A DNA stretch of 64,000 nt from Lignipirellula cremea (GTDB lineage Bacteria > Planctomycetota > Planctomycetia > Pirellulales > Pirellulaceae). Location: the NCBI RefSeq assembly GCF_007751035.1, contig NZ_CP036433.1, forward strand, positions 8,289,001 to 8,353,000, written 5' to 3'. The translations under genes were made by a program, and so were the position numbers. The notes below the pieces were generated by a model, which had not been told where the DNA came from, ran no database searches, and saw only the letters and a program-made list of their open reading frames with translations. Below are positions 8,514 to 17,406 of the stretch, piece by piece. The first letter of the stretch is position 1. The number at the start of each line of letters is the position of its first letter.

Positions 8514-11500
8514 TTACCGCGTGAACTGCAGCAGGCCGAAGCCCGGCGAACGGGGATCGGCCGGCTGGATCCAGGAGCCGTAATCGCCCTGGCCGGAACG
8601 GCGGGCCAGCGACACGGCCCACAGTTCTCCCGACAACGGCGCCGTGGGAGCCAGCTCGTCCCAGCTGATGGCGGCTTCGATCGTCCAGCTTTCTCCGTCG
8701 CGATCCGAGGCCACGTACCACTTGGGATTCCAGGCGGGCGATTCATTCAGTCCCTCGCGGACCCAGCCGCGGTCATCAAGTTCCAGGCGGTAGTAGCTTG
8801 CATAGTCCCGGTTAATATCCAGCAGCACCTCGACCCGATCGCGTCCCGTCAGCTGGGGATCGCGGGGCCGGCCGGCAGTCTGCCCGGTCGACGCCGGCGC
8901 CGGAGCGCGGCAGCGGATGGCCAGGTACAGGAACTCGGCGTCGTGGGCGAACATCACTTCCGCCGTGTCGCTGGTCGGCGTGGAGGGCAGGGGGATGCGT
9001 TCGGCCGCCTGCCAGGCTTCGTCGTCGAAACGTCCATCCAGACGCGGCTTGCTGGCGGCGCGTCGGCACGGCATGCGTCCCGCCACGGCGGCCGTATCAT
9101 TACGGGCCTGCTTCAGCTCCAGTCGGGCCCGGTTCGCCCAGACACTGGTCCAGGCGCCGGCCTGGAAGCGTTCGTAACGTCGGAGGGCTTCCGCCTCGTC
9201 GCCCAGCGTCCGGGCGGCGGCGGCCATCGGAAAGCGCACTCGTGGATCGGCCGACAAGGCCAGGCTGGTGCGGTCGATAAACGCCCCCAGACCCAGCGAC
9301 TGCTGCATCCGTTGCGGCAGATCAAAGGGCGTTATCTCCGGTTCGGCGGCTGCGGCCAGACGCACGGCCCGTTGCTGCAGCGGACCGGAAACAGCGGCGA
9401 TCGGCTGGCCGGTGGGATCCGGCGCGGCGTTCTGATAGGTGATAATCGGCGCCGCACTGTACACGGCCCGTCCTGCCGGCATTTGCTCGGTCGCCGCCCA
9501 TTGGCGATACGTTTGCCAGGCCTGCTCCGCACTGCAGCCGTACCGCACCAGCCACTGCAGGGCGGAAGCGGTGAGCGGATGGTCGGGATATTTTTTTGCC
9601 AGCAGCGCGAAGGACTCAGCCGCCAGGGCCAGGCGATCTTCCTCCGCAAACCGCAAAGCGGCCTGGTACAACGTGACACCGGCCGCCTCTTCGGACGACT
9701 GCTCCAGCAGCCCCTGCATTTGCGACAGCCAGGCGGGAGACGGCTCGGCCTGCTTGATGATTTGCTGCAGGGTTCGTCGACGCTGCGCGGCCAGGGCCAG
9801 GGTGCGCAGTTCGGCGTCGTCGGCGCTGGCCATGCGTCGCCGCGCTCCACCGCCGGGCGGGGCATTGGCGCCCGTCAGCAGGTTCCGTGGCGCAGGCGAA
9901 CCGGACTCGGAATAGAGCTGCTGCAGGGCCAGTCTTTCCGGCTGCGGACTGACGGAGGTTTCCAGCAACGCCCGGGCCGTGAAAACATGCTCGCCCAGCG
10001 TGCCGCCGAAACGCGGAATCAAGGAGCCGCCCGAGAGGGTGATCGCCCCGCGGTCGCCTTCGGTCGTCATGCCAAAAACGCGGGTCGCCCGCCAGGGTTC
10101 CAGTCGCAGCTCCGACAGTTGCTGCGGATAGGCGGCCGGATCACCGGCCTGCACGACCGCGGTCAGTACGGCCTGGCTGAGCAATTGCGACCAGGCTCCG
10201 GCTTCGGTGGAAACCGATTCCGTCACGATCGTATCGGGCCGCCACATGCGGATCTGCCGGACCAGACGCTCCTCCAGCAAACGCCGTGGCGGCGCGCCGG
10301 CCTGACGCTGCAGCTGGGCCGTTAAACGGGACAGCGACCATTCATCGTCAAAACCTGGCAAGGCCGGCAGCGGAAACAGATCAACCCCAACGGCGCCCAC
10401 CCGGGTGAGCGCTTCGCGGGCCCGCTCCGCGGCGCCCGGCGGGCGTCCCGTCAGCAACTCAGACGGTTCTCCGCCGACGATCTCCGCCGACGCCAGGTAG
10501 CCTTCGCTGGCTCCGTACTGGGCGAACACTTCCAGCGGAATCCGGGCCGCGTTTTCCAGGGAGAAAACCCCCAGCAGGGCGGTCCGTTCACCGCCTGCCT
10601 TCCGTTTGAGCCAACTGCGGCCGCCGTCGCGGGTGGCCAGGATAGTTCCCAGAGCGCCCGTCGCCCAGCCGTAATTCTGGTTGAAAAAGGCCAGCGACCG
10701 GATCGGCAACATTTGCCCGGTCGGCAGCGTTTCCCAGGTGCGGCCGTGATCGGGCGAGTGAAAAATCAACGTCCCCGGCGTGCCCGCCGCCCAGACATGG
10801 GAGCCGACGCTGGCTAGCGCCTGGAAGTCAAATTCGGCGGCGACAGGCGGCAACGGAACGGGCAGCCATTCCCCCTGCGGTTGTCGATGGAGCAGCAACC
10901 CCGCGTCGCCTGCCGCCCAGACATTCGCCGCCGGCGTGTCGATGTTCGCCTCGCCGGTTCCGGGTTCCCGTAGCGGCGGAGCCTTGGCCAGCCGCACCAC
11001 GCGGACCCGGCGATTCGGTTCGTCCGGCTGTCGATCGCGGCGCAAGCCGCCGCGAGAGAACGACCCGGCGCCCTGCGGCCCGGCGCCGTAGCCTTCATCA
11101 AGATGGAGAAAGTCGGCGGCCGGCCACTGCATCTGTTGATCGGAAGGGACCGAGGCCCAGCTGCTGCCGCCGTCGCGCGTATGGAACAGGCCGCTGGGAT
11201 ACAAGGACGAACTCTGACCCGACGCCCAGCCGTTCCGGCTGTTGAAAAACTTGACCTGCGAAAGAGCCGGCAGCATCCCTTTGGCCAGACGTTTCCAGGT
11301 GCGGCCGCCATCGGCGGTCGCCAGCAAAACGCCGTTCGTTTGATGGGTATGGGCGTCGGTCGATCCGCCGGCGACCCAGCCGACGAGCGAATCGACAAAA
11401 CAGACCGAATCCAGCCGGCAGTCCACCCCGGTGGGCAGCAGCGTCCACTTGCGGCCGCCGTCGTCGCTCCGCCACACCACGCCATGATCACCGGCGGCGA

Positions 11501-11672
11501 ACAATATATCCTGGTCGACGATGCTCAGATCGTGCAGTTCGGCGTCGGGCGTCATTTCACTCTGAATTTCCACCGCCTGGAGAGCAGCATTCCTTTCCGG
11601 AGCCAGCAGCAACAGGGCCCCCAGCAACGGCAGCCAACAGGCGATGGGAGAAATGGAGGGACGGCTGCACAT
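8514..11672 (-). CDS. Secreted YCF48/BNR-type beta-propeller fused to a CBM9-like domain
   Basis: A 1052-residue exported protein. The start at 11672 is chosen for an AAGAGGTG ribosome site and a signal peptide (ACWLPLLGALLLLAPERNAALQA). The first ~330 residues hold repeated YCF48/sialidase-type motifs (WRSDDGGRKW, ATADGGRTWKRL, HTRDGGSSWASV, HSPDHGRTWETL, ATRDGGRSWLKR). The middle (~350-860) is a helical region with TPR-like stretches and no clear enzyme motif. From about residue 876, LDGRFDDEAWQAAERIP opens a CBM9-like sandwich that continues through AEVMFAHDAEFLYLAIRC, DRVEVLLDINRDY and WTIEAAISWDEL. Propeller plus CBM9 suggests surface carbohydrate or ligand binding; this is inference. 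Confidence 0.85.
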   Translation of the reverse strand: MCSRPSISPIACWLPLLGALLLLAPERNAALQAVEIQSEMTPDAELHDLSIVDQDILFAAGDHGVVWRSDDGGRKWTLLPTGVDCRLDSVCFVDSLVGWVAGGSTDAHTHQTNGVLLATADGGRTWKRLAKGMLPALSQVKFFNSRNGWASGQSSSLYPSGLFHTRDGGSSWASVPSDQQMQWPAADFLHLDEGYGAGPQGAGSFSRGGLRRDRQPDEPNRRVRVVRLAKAPPLREPGTGEANIDTPAANVWAAGDAGLLLHRQPQGEWLPVPLPPVAAEFDFQALASVGSHVWAAGTPGTLIFHSPDHGRTWETLPTGQMLPIRSLAFFNQNYGWATGALGTILATRDGGRSWLKRKAGGERTALLGVFSLENAARIPLEVFAQYGASEGYLASAEIVGGEPSELLTGRPPGAAERAREALTRVGAVGVDLFPLPALPGFDDEWSLSRLTAQLQRQAGAPPRRLLEERLVRQIRMWRPDTIVTESVSTEAGAWSQLLSQAVLTAVVQAGDPAAYPQQLSELRLEPWRATRVFGMTTEGDRGAITLSGGSLIPRFGGTLGEHVFTARALLETSVSPQPERLALQQLYSESGSPAPRNLLTGANAPPGGGARRRMASADDAELRTLALAAQRRRTLQQIIKQAEPSPAWLSQMQGLLEQSSEEAAGVTLYQAALRFAEEDRLALAAESFALLAKKYPDHPLTASALQWLVRYGCSAEQAWQTYRQWAATEQMPAGRAVYSAAPIITYQNAAPDPTGQPIAAVSGPLQQRAVRLAAAAEPEITPFDLPQRMQQSLGLGAFIDRTSLALSADPRVRFPMAAAARTLGDEAEALRRYERFQAGAWTSVWANRARLELKQARNDTAAVAGRMPCRRAASKPRLDGRFDDEAWQAAERIPLPSTPTSDTAEVMFAHDAEFLYLAIRCRAPAPASTGQTAGRPRDPQLTGRDRVEVLLDINRDYASYYRLELDDRGWVREGLNESPAWNPKWYVASDRDGESWTIEAAISWDELAPTAPLSGELWAVSLARRSGQGDYGSWIQPADPRSPGFGLLQFTR

Positions 11673-12021
11673 GGAACACCTCTTCCGCGAATGGGGGCCA
11701 GGGTCGGGAGTGTAGAGAAATCCACCGTCCGTTAAAAGGCGAACCCTCCAGCAGGTTGGGGACAAGGCCGCGTTCGAACTTTTCCACAGCACGCCGGCAA
11801 TCTTCTGTCGAAAAACGACCGTCCTGCTGATCGAATTCTTCCCGTAAAAATCGGCGTTTTCCCTCAAGAAACGCCGCAGGAACTTGCGGCCGAGAAGTCC
11901 TGGCTTTTTTCAACTTTGACTCAAGTCTGACCTTGACCCTGCCGGGGGCGTTTGGTAGTTACTCCCAGCCCGAACAAAACCCGGCCTTCTCGTCACTCCA
12001 CCCTGCGTTATTTAGGGCGCC
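11673..12021. other. Divergent intergenic region
   Basis: 349 bases between the divergent BNR/CBM9 and beta-barrel genes. It must hold both promoters. No confident -35/-10 pair, hairpin or small gene was picked out. The stretch CTTTTTTCAACTTTGACTCA near 11906 is noticeably AT-rich against the surroundings and is the best place to look for a promoter. Confidence 0.4.
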
Positions 12022-13290
12022 GTGCAAAAAATGTCTAAACTCATTTGCAGCTGCCTGCTGTTGCTCCTGCTGGTGGCCCCCGAACATGCCTGGGGTCAGA
12101 TTGGCGCCAGCATCTCGACCGCCTCCCGCGCACCGATTAACACCACGGCATTCCAGGGTGGGATGACGCCGGTGCCCCCGGCGGGCGTACAGGGCGGGGT
12201 CGTGATCCAGCCCAATCCCCAGGGCGTTTACGGCGGGGGAATGGTCCAGCCCCAACAGTTCGACCCCTTTACAACCCATCCGCAATCGGCCGATATCCCC
12301 CCGCAGCTGATGCCGCCGCCACAGGGATTCTCCCAGCCGTACCAGGCGCAACCGTACGGTCAGGCGCCCGGCTATGTCACCCCCGGTTATCCTCAGCAAC
12401 CGCCTGTGCTGTACCCCAACGGTTTTGGCTACGATCCGGCCTGCCAGGGATGGGGGCCGGGAGCTGCACTCGCGCAGCCGACCCAGGGTCCTTACCTGCG
12501 GCTGTTCCAGGACGTGCGATTGACTTACACGTGGCTGGGCGGCGATCCGGGCAGTAACAACGCCGACCTGGCGATTAACGACGCAGAAATCGCCACCACG
12601 GTGAACTTCCCCAATTTTCTCTGGAGCAACCAGCCCCTGCGGCTGTCGCCGGGGTTTGTGTTTCACTCCTGGGCCGGTCCGGCGAATGTGGCGGCCGACC
12701 TGCCGTCCAAGGCGTACTCGGCTTACCTGAACGCCTACTGGACGACCAGCCTGGACCGGAACGTGGGGGCCGAGTTCGACGTGACGGCCGGCGTGTTCTC
12801 CGACTTCAATACGATCACCTCCGACAGCGTGCGGATCTTCGGCACCGGCCTGGGATGGGTGCGGATCACGCCGACGCTCACCGCCAAGGCGGGCGTGCAG
12901 TACCTGGACCGCGTGGACCTGAAGCTGCTTCCGGCGGGCGGTTTGTTCTGGCGCCCTAACCAGGACTTTTACCTGGAGGCGTATTTCCCCCGGCCGCGCG
13001 TCGGACAGCGGTTGACCTACTTTGGCAACTACGATGTCTGGGCTTATCTGGGCGCCGAGTACGGCGGCGGATCGTGGACCGTGGAACGCACCGCCGGAGC
13101 CAGCCAGCGGGTCGACATCAACGACATTCGTCTGTTCGTGGGTCTGGAATGGACGGGCCAGGTTACGCCGTTCAGCGGCTTCATCGAGGGCGGTTACGTC
13201 TTCAACCGCGAACTGGTCTACGATCGCGATCCGGCCAGCGACATGAATCTCAACGATACGTTTATGGTCCGCGGCGGGCTGGTCTACTAA
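12022..13290 (+). CDS. Outer-membrane beta-barrel protein (paralogue 1, DUF6268-like)
   Basis: A 422-residue exported protein. The signal peptide is KLICSCLLLLLLVAPEHAWG. Residues ~30-150 are a Pro/Gln/Gly/Tyr-rich linker (QPYQAQPYGQAPGYVTPGYP). The rest is alternating amphipathic strands ending in the sequence MVRGGLVY, an aromatic C-terminus typical of outer-membrane barrels. It shares YLDR.D...LPAGG..W.PN.D and the NL-DT-MVR end with the next gene, so the two are tandem paralogues. GTG 12022 has AGGG four bases upstream; ATG 12031 is the alternative. The role (porin, adhesin or scaffold) is unknown; the DUF6268 label is from pattern only. Confidence 0.8.
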   Translation: MQKMSKLICSCLLLLLLVAPEHAWGQIGASISTASRAPINTTAFQGGMTPVPPAGVQGGVVIQPNPQGVYGGGMVQPQQFDPFTTHPQSADIPPQLMPPPQGFSQPYQAQPYGQAPGYVTPGYPQQPPVLYPNGFGYDPACQGWGPGAALAQPTQGPYLRLFQDVRLTYTWLGGDPGSNNADLAINDAEIATTVNFPNFLWSNQPLRLSPGFVFHSWAGPANVAADLPSKAYSAYLNAYWTTSLDRNVGAEFDVTAGVFSDFNTITSDSVRIFGTGLGWVRITPTLTAKAGVQYLDRVDLKLLPAGGLFWRPNQDFYLEAYFPRPRVGQRLTYFGNYDVWAYLGAEYGGGSWTVERTAGASQRVDINDIRLFVGLEWTGQVTPFSGFIEGGYVFNRELVYDRDPASDMNLNDTFMVRGGLVY

Positions 13291-13356
13291 CTGGTATGCG
13301 GAAGCCGCCAGGAGCCAGGCACGGATGATGAGTTTACCAGAACGCCGGGATTCACC

Positions 13357-14391
13357 ATGATTTGCATCAGACGACATCCAGCGTGGCGCGCGACGCTCGC
13401 CGCCGCGATTCTGCTGATGGGGCCTGTTGCTGCATTCTCGCAAGAAATCGAACGCTTGCCGCCGATCGACGCGTACCTGCCGCCAACGCAGCCGGAATTC
13501 ATGAGCGCGGCCCAGCTGCACTCCGAGCCGGGCGTCATCTACGGATTGCCCGAAGAAAGCAACATGATTCTCGACGGCTGGGACGAATCCCAGAAACAGC
13601 TGCCCGGCTTCAAGGCGGATTCGTTCTTCCAGAAACTATCGTTCGCCACGACGCATCTGTTCGCCGACAGCACCACCAACCAGATGGCCATTACCGAGCT
13701 GGAACTGGTCTCGACCTTCGCCCTGCCGGCGCCGACCAAAGATCACCCCCTGCTGATCTCGCCCACGTTTGAGACCCGCTTTACCGACGGTCCCTCTTCG
13801 CCCGATGTGCCGGGCGATCTGTATAGCGCCTACATGCAGTTCATCTGGGTGCCGCGGATCAACGCGCAGTGGTCGGCCATTCTGGGAGTCGAACCGGGCG
13901 TTTACTCGGACTTCAAAACCAGCGCCGACGGGATCCGTATCCTGGGCCGCGCGCTGGGCCGCTACCAGGTGGAGCCCGATCGGCTGGAGTTTGTCGCCGG
14001 CGTGCTGTATCTGGATCGCGACGACGTCCCTTTTCTGCCCGCAGGCGGCGTGATCTGGGTCCCCAATAACGATGTCCGCCTGGACCTGATCTTTCCCATT
14101 CCCAAAGTCGGCTATCGCTTTTTCTTCGATGGCGTAGAAGAGCGTTGGATGTACGCGGCCGGCGAATTCGGCGGCGATACCTGGGCCGTGCAACGGGCCG
14201 ACGGGACCAACGACCAACTGATCCTGCGCGACTGGCGGTTCAGCTTAGGCCTGGAAAAACGATACGCCGGCGGCGCCGGAGCCAGGCTGGAAGTCGGCTA
14301 TGTGTTCAGCCGCACGATCGAATACGTGTCCGACTCCACGCCCGTCAATCTCGACGACACCTGGATGGTCCGCGCGGTGCTGAGCTATTAG
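13357..14391 (+). CDS. Outer-membrane beta-barrel protein (paralogue 2, DUF6268-like)
   Basis: A 344-residue exported protein with signal peptide ATLAAAILLMGPVAAFSQ. It lacks the Pro/Gln-rich linker of paralogue 1. A charged lead (PGVIYGLPEESNMILDGWDESQ) runs straight into the barrel. Shared landmarks are GVYSDF, GI/VRI-G-LG, YLDRDDVPFLPAGGVIWVPN, the FPIPKVGYR strand, and the end VNLDDTWMVRAVLSY. The 66-base gap to paralogue 1 suggests co-transcription. Likely located in the outer membrane; ligand unknown. Confidence 0.8.
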   Translation: MICIRRHPAWRATLAAAILLMGPVAAFSQEIERLPPIDAYLPPTQPEFMSAAQLHSEPGVIYGLPEESNMILDGWDESQKQLPGFKADSFFQKLSFATTHLFADSTTNQMAITELELVSTFALPAPTKDHPLLISPTFETRFTDGPSSPDVPGDLYSAYMQFIWVPRINAQWSAILGVEPGVYSDFKTSADGIRILGRALGRYQVEPDRLEFVAGVLYLDRDDVPFLPAGGVIWVPNNDVRLDLIFPIPKVGYRFFFDGVEERWMYAAGEFGGDTWAVQRADGTNDQLILRDWRFSLGLEKRYAGGAGARLEVGYVFSRTIEYVSDSTPVNLDDTWMVRAVLSY

Positions 14392-14398
14392 CTGTTAG

Positions 14399-14428
14399 CT
14401 TCGCTCTGCCTGCTTTGTGGGAGCGAAG
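14399..14428. terminator. Bidirectional hairpin between convergent genes
   Basis: CTTCGCTC (14399-14406) pairs with GAGCGAAG (14421-14428), an eight-pair stem with a 14-base loop. It sits in the 57-base gap between the stop of beta-barrel 2 and the stop of the molybdenum hydroxylase large subunit, the right place for a shared terminator. There is no long T-run on either side. Confidence 0.5.
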
Positions 14429-14448
14429 GACGGCTTTCTGCGCCAGGC

Positions 14449-16734
14449 TTACTTGCTGCTTTTTGAGCTGGCTTTGAGGATCTCCGGCAGCAATCGTGAA
14501 GGCGACATGGGCAGGCGCCGCATGCGGACGCCGGTCGCCTGGAAAATGGCGTTGGCGATGGCGGCCGGGGGCGGACAGATCGGCACTTCGCCGACGCCGC
14601 GGACGCCGTAAGGATGCTGCGGGTCGGGCACCTCGACAATGATCGTTTCGATCATCGGCACGTCGTAACAGGTCGGCATGCGGTAATCGAGATAGGTGGC
14701 GTTTTTCATGTCGCCGTCGTCGCCGTAGTAGTACTCCTCGTTGAGGGCCCAGCCGATTCCCTGCACGGCGCCGCCTTGCATCTGGCCTTCGACATAGCTG
14801 GGATGGATCGCCGTGCCCGCATCCTGGGCGACCGTGTAGCGCAGGATCTGCACCTTGCCCAGTTCCGGGTCGACTTCGACATCGACGCAGTGCGTGCCAA
14901 AGGCGCCAGCCTGGTTCGCTTTGCTGGATACGCCTGTCCCGGTCACCGTGCCGCCGGAAGCGTGCAGTTTGCCGGCCAGTTCCTGGAAGGACATTCGCTT
15001 GTCGCCCGGGCCGACGACGCCGCCGTTCTCGTAGCGGACTTTTTCAGGGTCGACGTTCCACAAAAAGGCGGCTCGATCGACCAGTTGCCACTGGATCTCT
15101 TTGGCCGCTTCCACCGCGGCGATGCCGGTGGCGAACGTCACCCGGCTGCCGCCCGTGACATCGGTATAGCCGACGCTGTCGGTATCGACCACGACCGGGT
15201 TGACCGCTTCGGCCGCAATGCCAAGCGTTTCCGCCAGTTGCATGGCGATGCTGGTGCGGGTGCCGCCGATATCGGTCGAGCCCTCGACCAGCGAGACCAC
15301 GCCGTCGTAGTTGACCGTCGCCGTGACCGACGACTGCATCCCCACATTGAACCAGAAACCGGTGGCGATGCCGCGGCCGCGATACTTTCCCTCCAAAGGC
15401 GAGTTGTAATGCTCGCTGGCCTGGATCGCCTCGACCGTTTCCAACATGCCGATGCGGGCGTACTTGGGTCCGTCGATCCGCCGCACGCCTTCTTTGGCGC
15501 CGTTCTTCAGGCGGAACTCGGCCGGGTCCATCTTCAGCTCGACACAGATTTCATCGACGACGGATTCCGTCGCAAAGGCGACCTGCGTGGAACCGGGCGC
15601 CCGATAGGCGTTCGTCCGTGGCTTGTTCACGCAGACATCGAAGCCTTCGACCCGACCGGCGGGAACATCGTAACAGGCAAACACGCACATGCAGGCCGGC
15701 CCGATCGGCGACCCCGTATAGGCTCCCGCCTCAAAGGCGATCCAGGCTTCCCCCGCGGTGATCTTGCCGTCTTTGGTGACGCCCAGCTTGACCTTCATAT
15801 GCGAGCCGGGCGTGGGGCCGGTCGCTTCGAACACATCGGCCCGGGACATGACGATTTTGACCGGACGGCCAGTCTTGCGCGACAACACGGCCGCGACCGG
15901 GGGCAGATAGACGGAGATCTTGCCGCCAAAGCCGCCGCCGATTTCCATCGGCGTCACTTTGACGCTGGAGACGGGCACCTTCAGCAGTTCGGCCGTTTGC
16001 TGCCGCACGGAAAAGGAACCTTGCGTGCTGATCCAGATACTGATTTTGCCGTCGGCGTTCCACAGCACCGTGGCGTTGTGCGGTTCGATGTAACCCTGGT
16101 GCACCATCGTCGTATCGAACTCCCGTTCGATGACCAGATCGGCGGCGGCAAAGCCGGCCGCGGCGTCCCCTTTTTCAAACAGGAAGTGCTTGGCGATATT
16201 GGTCGGGCGAGAGTCCTTCGTCGCCGGGGCCGAACCGACCGACTCCGTACGGATGTCGTCGTTCAACACGGGCGCGTCGGCTTGCATCGCTTTCCGCACA
16301 TCCAGCACGGGCGGCAGTTTTTCGTACTCGACCTTGATCAGGCGAACGGCTTCGCTGGCGATATGAATGTTGTCGGCGGCGACCGCGGCCAGGGCGTGGC
16401 CTTTGTACAGCACCTTGTCACGGGCCATCACGTTCGCACTCAGGTGCCGCATGTTGGCGGCGCCTTCGCCCAGTTCCACAATGCGGTCGCCCTGTTCCGG
16501 AAAGTCGGCCCCGGTGACAACGGCGCGCACGCCCGGCAGCGCTTCGGCCGCCGAAGTATCAATGCTGAGGATCTTCGCATGGGCGTGCGGGCTGCGCAGC
16601 ATGGCGCCGTGGAGCATGCCGGTGAGCCTGATATCGGCGCCGTATTTGGCCCGGCCAGTGACTTTGTCGACGCCGTCGTGGCGCACGGGCCGCGTGCCGA
16701 TCACGTTGTATTTGGGCTTGTCTGCGGTCGCCAT
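14449..16734 (-). CDS. Xanthine dehydrogenase-family molybdopterin-binding (large) subunit
   Basis: The 761-residue catalytic subunit of a molybdenum hydroxylase. Typical landmarks are the N-terminal GTRPVRHDGVDKVTGRAKYGADI, the molybdopterin loop TPMEIGGGFGGK, NAYRAPGSTQVAFATES, and the catalytic glutamate Glu716 in GVGEVPICPPPAA. The AYRAPG loop is the general XDH/4-hydroxybenzoyl-CoA-reductase form, not the AYxCSFR of CO dehydrogenase, so CO oxidation is unlikely. Such enzymes hydroxylate N-heterocycles, aldehydes or aromatic acyl-CoAs; the substrate cannot be read here. It is the last gene of the minus-strand M-S-L operon, 88 bases after the 2Fe-2S subunit. No XdhC-type maturation gene is adjacent. 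Confidence 0.93.
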   Translation of the reverse strand: MATADKPKYNVIGTRPVRHDGVDKVTGRAKYGADIRLTGMLHGAMLRSPHAHAKILSIDTSAAEALPGVRAVVTGADFPEQGDRIVELGEGAANMRHLSANVMARDKVLYKGHALAAVAADNIHIASEAVRLIKVEYEKLPPVLDVRKAMQADAPVLNDDIRTESVGSAPATKDSRPTNIAKHFLFEKGDAAAGFAAADLVIEREFDTTMVHQGYIEPHNATVLWNADGKISIWISTQGSFSVRQQTAELLKVPVSSVKVTPMEIGGGFGGKISVYLPPVAAVLSRKTGRPVKIVMSRADVFEATGPTPGSHMKVKLGVTKDGKITAGEAWIAFEAGAYTGSPIGPACMCVFACYDVPAGRVEGFDVCVNKPRTNAYRAPGSTQVAFATESVVDEICVELKMDPAEFRLKNGAKEGVRRIDGPKYARIGMLETVEAIQASEHYNSPLEGKYRGRGIATGFWFNVGMQSSVTATVNYDGVVSLVEGSTDIGGTRTSIAMQLAETLGIAAEAVNPVVVDTDSVGYTDVTGGSRVTFATGIAAVEAAKEIQWQLVDRAAFLWNVDPEKVRYENGGVVGPGDKRMSFQELAGKLHASGGTVTGTGVSSKANQAGAFGTHCVDVEVDPELGKVQILRYTVAQDAGTAIHPSYVEGQMQGGAVQGIGWALNEEYYYGDDGDMKNATYLDYRMPTCYDVPMIETIIVEVPDPQHPYGVRGVGEVPICPPPAAIANAIFQATGVRMRRLPMSPSRLLPEILKASSKSSK

Positions 16735-16822
16735 TTCGAACTCTCTTGGAAACGATAAGAGGGAAAGATCTCTCGCCAGGGCGCCTTAGAAACGGACCCC
16801 GGGGATCGTAGGGAAACGGAGC

Positions 16823-17308
16823 TTACTCGGCGGCCGCTTGCCGCTGCTGGGCGGCCGCCTGCACGGCCCGTACGATCTTGTCGTAGCCCGTACACCGACA
16901 CAGGTTGCCCGACAGATAGAAGCGAATCTCATCTTCGGTCGGTTGCGGGTTCGCTTCCAGCAAGGCTTCGGTCTGCATGATGAAGCCTGGCGTGCAGATG
17001 CCGCACTGCAGGGCGGCGCCCTCCAGAAAGGCCGACTGCACTGGGTTCAGTTCCGAGCCGCAACTGACGCCTTCGATCGTGCGGATCTCGGCTTCTTGGG
17101 CTTCCAGGGCCAGCACCAGGCAGCTGACGACGGGCCGGCCGTTCATCAACACGGTACAGGCGCCGCAGTTGCCGTTGGTGCAGCCTTCTTTGGTCCCCGT
17201 CATATCGAGCGTGTCGCGCAACACTTCGAGCAAGGTTTGACGCGGCTCGCACAGGAACTGCACTTCTTCGCCGTTGATCGTGGCCGAGACCACCCTTTTT
17301 CCCGACAT
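16823..17308 (-). CDS. (2Fe-2S)-binding small subunit of the molybdenum hydroxylase
   Basis: A 161-residue protein with both iron-sulfur clusters of the family. The plant-ferredoxin type cluster uses Cys43, Cys48, Cys51 and Cys63 (EGCTNGNCGACTVLMNG..SC). The second cluster uses Cys102, Cys105, Cys137 and Cys139 (LQCGICTPGFI and GNLCRCTGYDKI). All eight ligands are present. It passes electrons from the Mo site to the FAD subunit. The gene lies between the FAD and Mo subunits. A G-tract motif sits 29 bases upstream of its start. Confidence 0.96.
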   Translation of the reverse strand: MSGKRVVSATINGEEVQFLCEPRQTLLEVLRDTLDMTGTKEGCTNGNCGACTVLMNGRPVVSCLVLALEAQEAEIRTIEGVSCGSELNPVQSAFLEGAALQCGICTPGFIMQTEALLEANPQPTEDEIRFYLSGNLCRCTGYDKIVRAVQAAAQQRQAAAE

Positions 17309-17332
17309 GATGACTCCGTTGACAACAAACTT

Positions 17333-17355
17333 GAGAGGGCAGGGGAGGGGAGGGG
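17333..17355 (+). promoter_or_regulatory. G-tract motif with quadruplex potential between CoxM- and CoxS-like genes
   Basis: The plus strand reads GAGAGGGCAGGGGAGGGGAG followed by GGG. It holds four G-runs of three or four separated by one or two bases, which meets the usual G-quadruplex pattern. It lies in the 98-base gap of the molybdenum hydroxylase operon, so the mRNA would carry the C-rich strand. Similar motifs recur near other genes of the window. Confidence 0.4.
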
Positions 17356-17406
17356 ACGCAGCAACGATGCACGCCGGACGCCGCCTGGAAACGATGGGAC
17401 CGAAAA

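Noticed and set aside
8469-10325. Plus-strand frame of 618 codons opposite the BNR/CBM9 gene
   Set aside because: No recognisable domain, biased composition, contained within a supported gene.
11557-11913. Minus-strand frame of 118 codons at the start of the BNR/CBM9 gene
   Set aside because: Overlaps the true signal peptide region in another frame and lacks a ribosome-binding site.
11959-13521. Minus-strand frame of 520 codons opposite beta-barrel 1
   Set aside because: Spans the end of one gene, a gap and part of the next, with Arg/His-rich composition.
14614-16758. Plus-strand frame of 714 codons opposite the molybdenum subunit
   Set aside because: Asp/Gly/His/Arg-rich mirror translation; the minus-strand gene has all catalytic motifs.
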